Below, piece after piece: positions 12,898 to 16,819 of a DNA stretch of 16,819 nucleotides. How positions within the stretch are numbered: position 1 is the stretch's first letter; each line of letters starts with the position of its first letter. The stretch covers positions 1-16,819 of the forward strand of contig CACYBG010000123.1 in the NCBI GenBank assembly GCA_902772605.1. The letters are read 5' to 3'. The translations under genes were made by a program, and so were the position numbers. Under the pieces are notes generated by a model. It was given only the letters and a program-made list of their open reading frames with translations, ran no database searches and was not told the DNA's origin. The DNA is from an uncultured Spirochaetaceae bacterium (GTDB lineage Bacteria > Spirochaetota > Spirochaetia > Treponematales > Treponemataceae).

Positions 12898-15800
12898 ATG
12901 AAAAAATTCAGGAATGCGATGTCCGCATTGCTTCTTTTGATCTTCTCCGCCGGACTTTCATTTTCCGAACCGTCCGTCGATTCTGAGATACAGAGCATTT
13001 CGCTCGGTGAATACGTGTGCAGCGTATGGACGGCTTCCGACGGACTCCCAGGAAACACGGTTACGGCCCTGATTCAGAGCAGCGACGGCTACATATACAT
13101 CGGAACTTACGAGGGTCTCGTCCGCTTTGACGGAATAGAATTCAAGCTAATAAACCATGTACTGGACCAAAAGTACGCATTCAGTTCGGCCCGCTCAATC
13201 ATGGAGGACCAGAACGGGAACATTTGGGTAGGCTCAAACGATGAGGGGGCCATCCGAATCGGAAGGGACGGATCGGTCGTTTCATATACCGTTTCAGACG
13301 GGCTTCCGAACAATTCGATTCGCTCCATGGTCGAGGACAGGGACGGAAACGTATGGATAGGAACGGCCGGAGGAATTGCGTACATCAGTCCGAACGGTGG
13401 AGTTTTCCGTCCGAAGGGCCTTGAAAAATACGGTGCCGCAGACATTACCGTCATACAGCTTTACTGCGATACGGCGGGAAGGATCTGGGCTACGGGCAAT
13501 GCACCTGGAGGGCCTTACCTTTTCAGCAACGGACAGTTCGACCGCTACGAATCCCTTGAAAGCGTCGGGAGTGCATCCGTGTTTTCGGTCGCACAGGATA
13601 AGAACGGAGGATTCTGGTTCGGGGTTGAGCCGCATCATGCAGTCTACAAGGACAGGAACGTAGAGCGGATGTACGACATCGGGTTCGGAAATCAGCCAGG
13701 AACGATAGTGAACGTTATAAAGTGCGACGTAGAGGGGACCGTATGGTTTGCAAGGGATACGGGCGTTACGGTCTTCAAGAACGGTCAGATGAGGGCGTAC
13801 GACCGCAACGTCGAGATATCAAACAACAACATAAACGCAATGCTTCAGGATGAGGAAGGCAACATGTGGTTCGGTACCGACAGGGGCGGACTCAAAAAGC
13901 TTTCCCCAGCAAAATTCAATACGGTACCGATGGACACCTCCGTCAATGCGATATGCGACGACCCGGCAAAAAAGCTCGTATGGATAGGGGCTGATTCGGG
14001 ACTTTTCTGCTACGATCCCGCGACATCCTCCTTCGTTGAGAACGAGCGCACGGATTTCTGCCGGAACATACGCATCAGGCACGTTTCGCTTGCACCGGAC
14101 GGATCTCTCCTTGTCAACTGCTATGAAAAGTACGGTCAGGTCCTGATGTCGGACGACGGAATCAGATACTGGAACGAGGATTCGGGACTCTCGGTGAACA
14201 GGACCAGGGTTTCTCTTGTAGGCCTTGACGGAAAGCTTTACGCAGGTACTACGGCCGGACTTAACGTCATAGACATGGACGACGGAACCATAGAGGTCTA
14301 TACCAAGCAGTCGGGACTTTCGAACGACTACATAATGTGCATGTATCAGGCCGAGGACGGAACCCTTTGGTGCGGAACCGACGGAGGAGGAATATTTTCG
14401 TTCAAGGACGGGAAGATTACGGGTCTGTACGACAAGAGGGACGGTCTTGCCGGCGACGTAGTGTTCAAGATTCAGAGGCTCAACAGGGATGACGAACTCT
14501 GGATATCGACAGGAACGGGAATAAGCCGCTTCAAGGACGGAAAATTCTCCAACATCGGTACGTCTGCGGGACTCATTACCGACAGCATATTCCAGATGAT
14601 TTACGACAACACCGGCTCGGTATGGTTCACAAGCAACATGGGCGTGTCTTCCGTAAGGCTCGACGACCTTGAAAAATACGTAGAGGGAAGCTCGGAACGC
14701 ATAAACTCCAAATTCTACGGAAGGAGCGACGGACTCATTTCCAACGGCGTTACGTCCACGTCCCTTTCGATGCATGATTTTTCCGGCCGCACATGGTTTA
14801 CCCTTACCGACGGATTTGCCGTGTACGATCCGTTCAGGGTCACGAACAAGACTGTGCCTCCCGTGCAGATTGAATGGTATGCTCTCGAGTCCGAAACTTA
14901 CGGCTACGACGGAAAGGAAGTCTCAGTAGCTCCTGCCGTGAAGAGGATAACGATAAAGTTTACCGGACTCAGCTTCGTTTCCCCCGAACAGCTCAGGTTC
15001 AGGTACAGGCTCGAAGGCTTTGAGGACGAATATTCCGCATGGACAAAAACCAGGGAGGTCTCGTATACCAACCTGAAGCCGGGAACGTACAGGTTTACCG
15101 TACAGGCCATAAGCTCCGACGAAATAATCGGTGAACTCGGCGAAAGCATGGTGCTTGTGAAGAAACCTTTCATCTGGCAGCTCTGGTGGTTCTGGGCCCT
15201 GATTGCAGTCACCGTGCTCGGAGGAATCTTCCTTGTCATACTTGCCCGATACCGTCAGATGCGCAGGTACCAGATCAAGCTTGAAAACGAGGTCGAGGAG
15301 CAGACGAAGGAACTTCACCATCAGACGGTGGAGCTTCAGAGGCAGGCTGAGGAGCTTGAGGTTGCCAACCACGACCTGGCCCAGGCGAACGAAAAGGCTG
15401 AAAGGCTTCTCCTGAACGTGCTTCCGAAGCAGATTGCAGAGGAACTTACCGAAAGGCCCGGTGAAATCATAGCAAAGAAATATACGAGCGCATCGGTGCT
15501 TTTTGCGGACATAGTCGGTTTTACAAAGCTTTCCGACGGACTTTCCGCAGAGGAGATCGTCGTAATCCTGAACACTCTTTTCTCACGCTTTGACATGCAG
15601 ACCGGTTCATCCGGGGTTGAAAAGATAAAGACCATCGGGGACTCGTACATGGCGGCGGCGGGAGTTACGGGAGACAGTTCCGAAGACTGCTCTCGAAAGA
15701 TGGTCGACCTGGCCCTGAAATTCTTCGGCGAGCTTGAGGAATTCAATTCAGAAAGCCCCATAAAGCTCCGGATGAGGGTCGGAATCAACACGGGAAACCT

Positions 15801-16038
15801 TATAGCCGGAGTCATAGGAAAGACCAAGTTCATCTATGACGTTTGGGGCGATACGGTGAACGTTGCAAGCCGAATGGAATCCACAGGTCAGCCCGGAAAG
15901 ATACATGTGACCGAATCGGTTTACGCAGACACGAGGAATTTCTTCAAGTATGGGGATCCCGTGCAGGTGGAGGTCAAGGGTAAGGGCGGCATGCAGACCT
16001 ATTTCATCGACGTCATGCCCGATTCACCAGTGTCTTGA
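12898..16038 (+). CDS. Membrane sensor with twin beta-propellers, Y_Y_Y domain and class III adenylate cyclase
   Basis: Predicted to sense an extracytoplasmic signal and make cAMP. Order over 1046 residues: signal peptide (1-23); 14 two-component-regulator-type propeller blades (about 43-643), enough for two seven-bladed propellers, with repeated D-x-x-GxxWxG-type strands; Y_Y_Y domain (about 675-755); one helix (about 763-783); coiled coil (about 793-835); cyclase transducer-like LLLNVLPKQIAEEL (837-850); and cyclase domain (about 860-1038). Catalytic residues are complete: metal ligands D871 and D915, base-selecting K911 and D981 (the adenylate pattern, as in EKIKTIGD and YDVWGD), and transition-state N988 and R992. 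It is alone in its transcription unit. The ATG at 12898 has a moderate AGGA upstream. In the better-known relatives this sensory half drives a histidine kinase. The ligand is unknown. Confidence 0.93.
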   Translation: MKKFRNAMSALLLLIFSAGLSFSEPSVDSEIQSISLGEYVCSVWTASDGLPGNTVTALIQSSDGYIYIGTYEGLVRFDGIEFKLINHVLDQKYAFSSARSIMEDQNGNIWVGSNDEGAIRIGRDGSVVSYTVSDGLPNNSIRSMVEDRDGNVWIGTAGGIAYISPNGGVFRPKGLEKYGAADITVIQLYCDTAGRIWATGNAPGGPYLFSNGQFDRYESLESVGSASVFSVAQDKNGGFWFGVEPHHAVYKDRNVERMYDIGFGNQPGTIVNVIKCDVEGTVWFARDTGVTVFKNGQMRAYDRNVEISNNNINAMLQDEEGNMWFGTDRGGLKKLSPAKFNTVPMDTSVNAICDDPAKKLVWIGADSGLFCYDPATSSFVENERTDFCRNIRIRHVSLAPDGSLLVNCYEKYGQVLMSDDGIRYWNEDSGLSVNRTRVSLVGLDGKLYAGTTAGLNVIDMDDGTIEVYTKQSGLSNDYIMCMYQAEDGTLWCGTDGGGIFSFKDGKITGLYDKRDGLAGDVVFKIQRLNRDDELWISTGTGISRFKDGKFSNIGTSAGLITDSIFQMIYDNTGSVWFTSNMGVSSVRLDDLEKYVEGSSERINSKFYGRSDGLISNGVTSTSLSMHDFSGRTWFTLTDGFAVYDPFRVTNKTVPPVQIEWYALESETYGYDGKEVSVAPAVKRITIKFTGLSFVSPEQLRFRYRLEGFEDEYSAWTKTREVSYTNLKPGTYRFTVQAISSDEIIGELGESMVLVKKPFIWQLWWFWALIAVTVLGGIFLVILARYRQMRRYQIKLENEVEEQTKELHHQTVELQRQAEELEVANHDLAQANEKAERLLLNVLPKQIAEELTERPGEIIAKKYTSASVLFADIVGFTKLSDGLSAEEIVVILNTLFSRFDMQTGSSGVEKIKTIGDSYMAAAGVTGDSSEDCSRKMVDLALKFFGELEEFNSESPIKLRMRVGINTGNLIAGVIGKTKFIYDVWGDTVNVASRMESTGQPGKIHVTESVYADTRNFFKYGDPVQVEVKGKGGMQTYFIDVMPDSPVS

Positions 16039-16057
16039 CGTTTTTCATGCAGGATGA

Positions 16058-16084
16058 GGGATGTCCGTTTTTTTTCGGCGTCCC
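16058..16084 (+). terminator. Weak candidate terminator after the cyclase gene
   Basis: GGGATGTC (16058-16065) can pair with GGCGTCCC (16077-16084) over eight pairs including two G-T pairs, about 20 bases after the stop codon. The eight-T run (16068-16075) lies in the loop rather than after the stem, so it does not fit the standard intrinsic terminator well. Confidence 0.25.
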
Positions 16085-16174
16085 CGATTCCAGATTCAGC
16101 TTCCTTCCTTTGTTTTTCCAAGGTTCTTCCATAAAAAATAAAATTATGATAAAGTTAGTAAAGAATGTATGTAC

Positions 16175-16197
16175 CTACCTATTGAAGTTATAGGTAG
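16175..16197. repeat. Perfect inverted repeat upstream of sufC, possible operator
   Basis: CTACCTAT and ATAGGTAG are perfectly complementary arms of 8 bases around a 7-base centre, about 170 bases before the sufC ATG and next to AT-rich sequence. The symmetry and size suit a dimeric regulator. Suf operons in other bacteria are often controlled by Rrf2-family or SufR-type Fe-S sensors, but the arms do not clearly match a site I know. Confidence 0.45.
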
Positions 16198-16255
16198 AAT
16201 GACGGAACCCTTAGCTTTTCATCGACAGACCTTTTTCGGTAAACATGAAGAATGA

Positions 16256-16302
16256 ATGGAGCGTGCAGGTTGATTCTGCCGATTTGAAATCGACCGCTCC
16301 AT
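16256..16302 (+). promoter_or_regulatory. Possible structured leader (three-way junction) before sufC
   Basis: ATGGAGCG (16256-16263) pairs perfectly with CGCTCCAT (16295-16302). Inside are two further hairpins: GCAG/CTGC with a seven-base loop (16265-16279) and CGATT/AATCG with a three-base loop (16280-16292). Together they give a compact three-way junction. It matches no riboswitch class that I recognise, and a protein operator or chance remains possible. Confidence 0.35.
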
Positions 16303-16368
16303 GAATCTTTTAAATATAGATTGACGGATGCATGACCGTGTTCGGGCATCTGTTGCAGGAGTGTTGCA

Positions 16369-16819
16369 ATGGCAGGAAGTCTGCTTGAAATCAAAAATAT
16401 CAGTGCCGGAGTTGAAGGAAAAGACATCCTTCATGACATCAACCTCAACATCAATCCGGGGGAAACGCACGTCCTTATGGGACCTAACGGAGCTGGAAAA
16501 TCCACGCTCGGAAACGTGCTGATGGCCAACGGCGAATATTCGGTGACCGGAGGACGCATTTTCTTCGACGGTCGCGACATCACGGACGATGATACTGACA
16601 AGCGTGCCAAAAGCGGAATTTTCCTTTCGTTTCAGGATCCGCTCGAGGTTCCGGGAATTTCGCTTGAGTCTTTCATCAGGACAAGCGTGCAGCAGGTCAG
16701 GGGAGAGCGCATAAAGCTCATGGCCTTCCAGAAGGAACTTATGGCCGCAATGGATGTACTCGGCATGAACCGTTCGTATGCATCGCGCGACCTGAACGTC
16801 GGTTTTTCCGGTGGAGAAA
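16369..16819 (+). CDS. sufC: SufC, Fe-S cluster assembly ATPase (3' end cut by window edge)
   Basis: The ATPase of the SufBCD scaffold that assembles iron-sulfur clusters in the cytoplasm. The 150 visible residues show an ABC ATPase with Walker A GPNGAGKST (38-46), a Q-loop in the SufC-typical context LSFQDPLEVPGIS (87-99) and the start of the signature motif FSGGE (146-150), where the window ends. The Q-loop context separates SufC from ordinary importers. The ATG at 16369 follows AGGAG (16357-16361) at seven bases. sufB and sufD would be expected just beyond the right edge. The long upstream region may control the operon. Confidence 0.95.
   Translation, partial: MAGSLLEIKNISAGVEGKDILHDINLNINPGETHVLMGPNGAGKSTLGNVLMANGEYSVTGGRIFFDGRDITDDDTDKRAKSGIFLSFQDPLEVPGISLESFIRTSVQQVRGERIKLMAFQKELMAAMDVLGMNRSYASRDLNVGFSGGE

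Larger units (their letters stand above)
16039..16368. other. 330-base intergenic region between the cyclase gene and sufC
   Basis: I find no credible protein gene here on either strand. The region holds a weak terminator-like hairpin (16058-16084), an AT-rich stretch (about 16130-16170) that could contain a promoter, a perfect 8-bp inverted repeat (16175-16197), and a foldable segment (16256-16302). A Shine-Dalgarno for sufC (AGGAG, 16357-16361) closes it. Its size and structure suggest regulation of the suf genes, but no promoter hexamers are convincing enough to call. Confidence 0.6.

Noticed and set aside
13819..14775. Minus-strand open frame of 318 codons
   Set aside because: It is the mirror of the repetitive propeller region of the cyclase gene, with no recognisable protein features of its own.

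Overview
The window looks like a spirochaete chromosome, most likely a Treponema. I infer this from gene content (a divergent rnf cluster beside a GH57-like gene, a propeller-coupled class III cyclase, a FemAB-type enzyme, and sufC) and from overall protein style. No rRNA or marker gene fixes the species. It reads as ordinary dense core chromosome: no tRNA or rRNA gene, insertion sequence, phage gene or CRISPR array was seen.

Layout. (1) 1-792, minus: the 5' part of an RluA-family pseudouridine synthase that runs off the left edge. (2) 793-876: a short divergent promoter region. (3) 877-9174, plus: a long co-directional block with a divergent PAP2 (DUF212) membrane protein, an unrecognised multi-spanning membrane protein, rnfC, rnfD, rnfG, rnfE and rnfA (overlapping or nearly so), then a GH57/DUF1925-1926-type protein. 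A hairpin plus a nine-T run at 9204-9259 ends it. (4) 9259-12663, minus: metG followed directly by a FemAB-type aminoacyltransferase gene with a TTG start. (5) 12664-12897: a divergent promoter region. (6) 12898-16038, plus: a 1046-residue sensor with signal peptide, 14 propeller blades, Y_Y_Y domain, one membrane helix, coiled coil and adenylate cyclase. (7) 16039-16368: a non-coding stretch with inverted repeats. (8) 16369 to the right edge: the start of sufC.

The most striking content is the rnf cluster. The five proteins are recognisable by order, size, topology and residual motifs, but nearly every residue family knowledge ties to electron transfer is absent. RnfG has no flavinylation motif and RnfD only a distorted one. 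RnfE lacks both cluster cysteines and RnfA one of two. RnfC lacks its glycine-rich nucleotide/FMN motif but keeps two 4Fe-4S motifs. RnfB is not at the locus. The following GH57-like protein also appears to lack its catalytic residues. I infer a membrane complex that has lost or rewired its redox path and may work with the unknown membrane protein encoded just upstream.

A second theme is promoter placement. At metG, the PAP2 gene and probably the rluA-type gene, a good -35/-10 pair places the predicted transcription start at or within about two bases of the start codon, with no Shine-Dalgarno sequence. This suggests leaderless mRNAs. The genes inside the operon and sufC mostly do have Shine-Dalgarno sequences.
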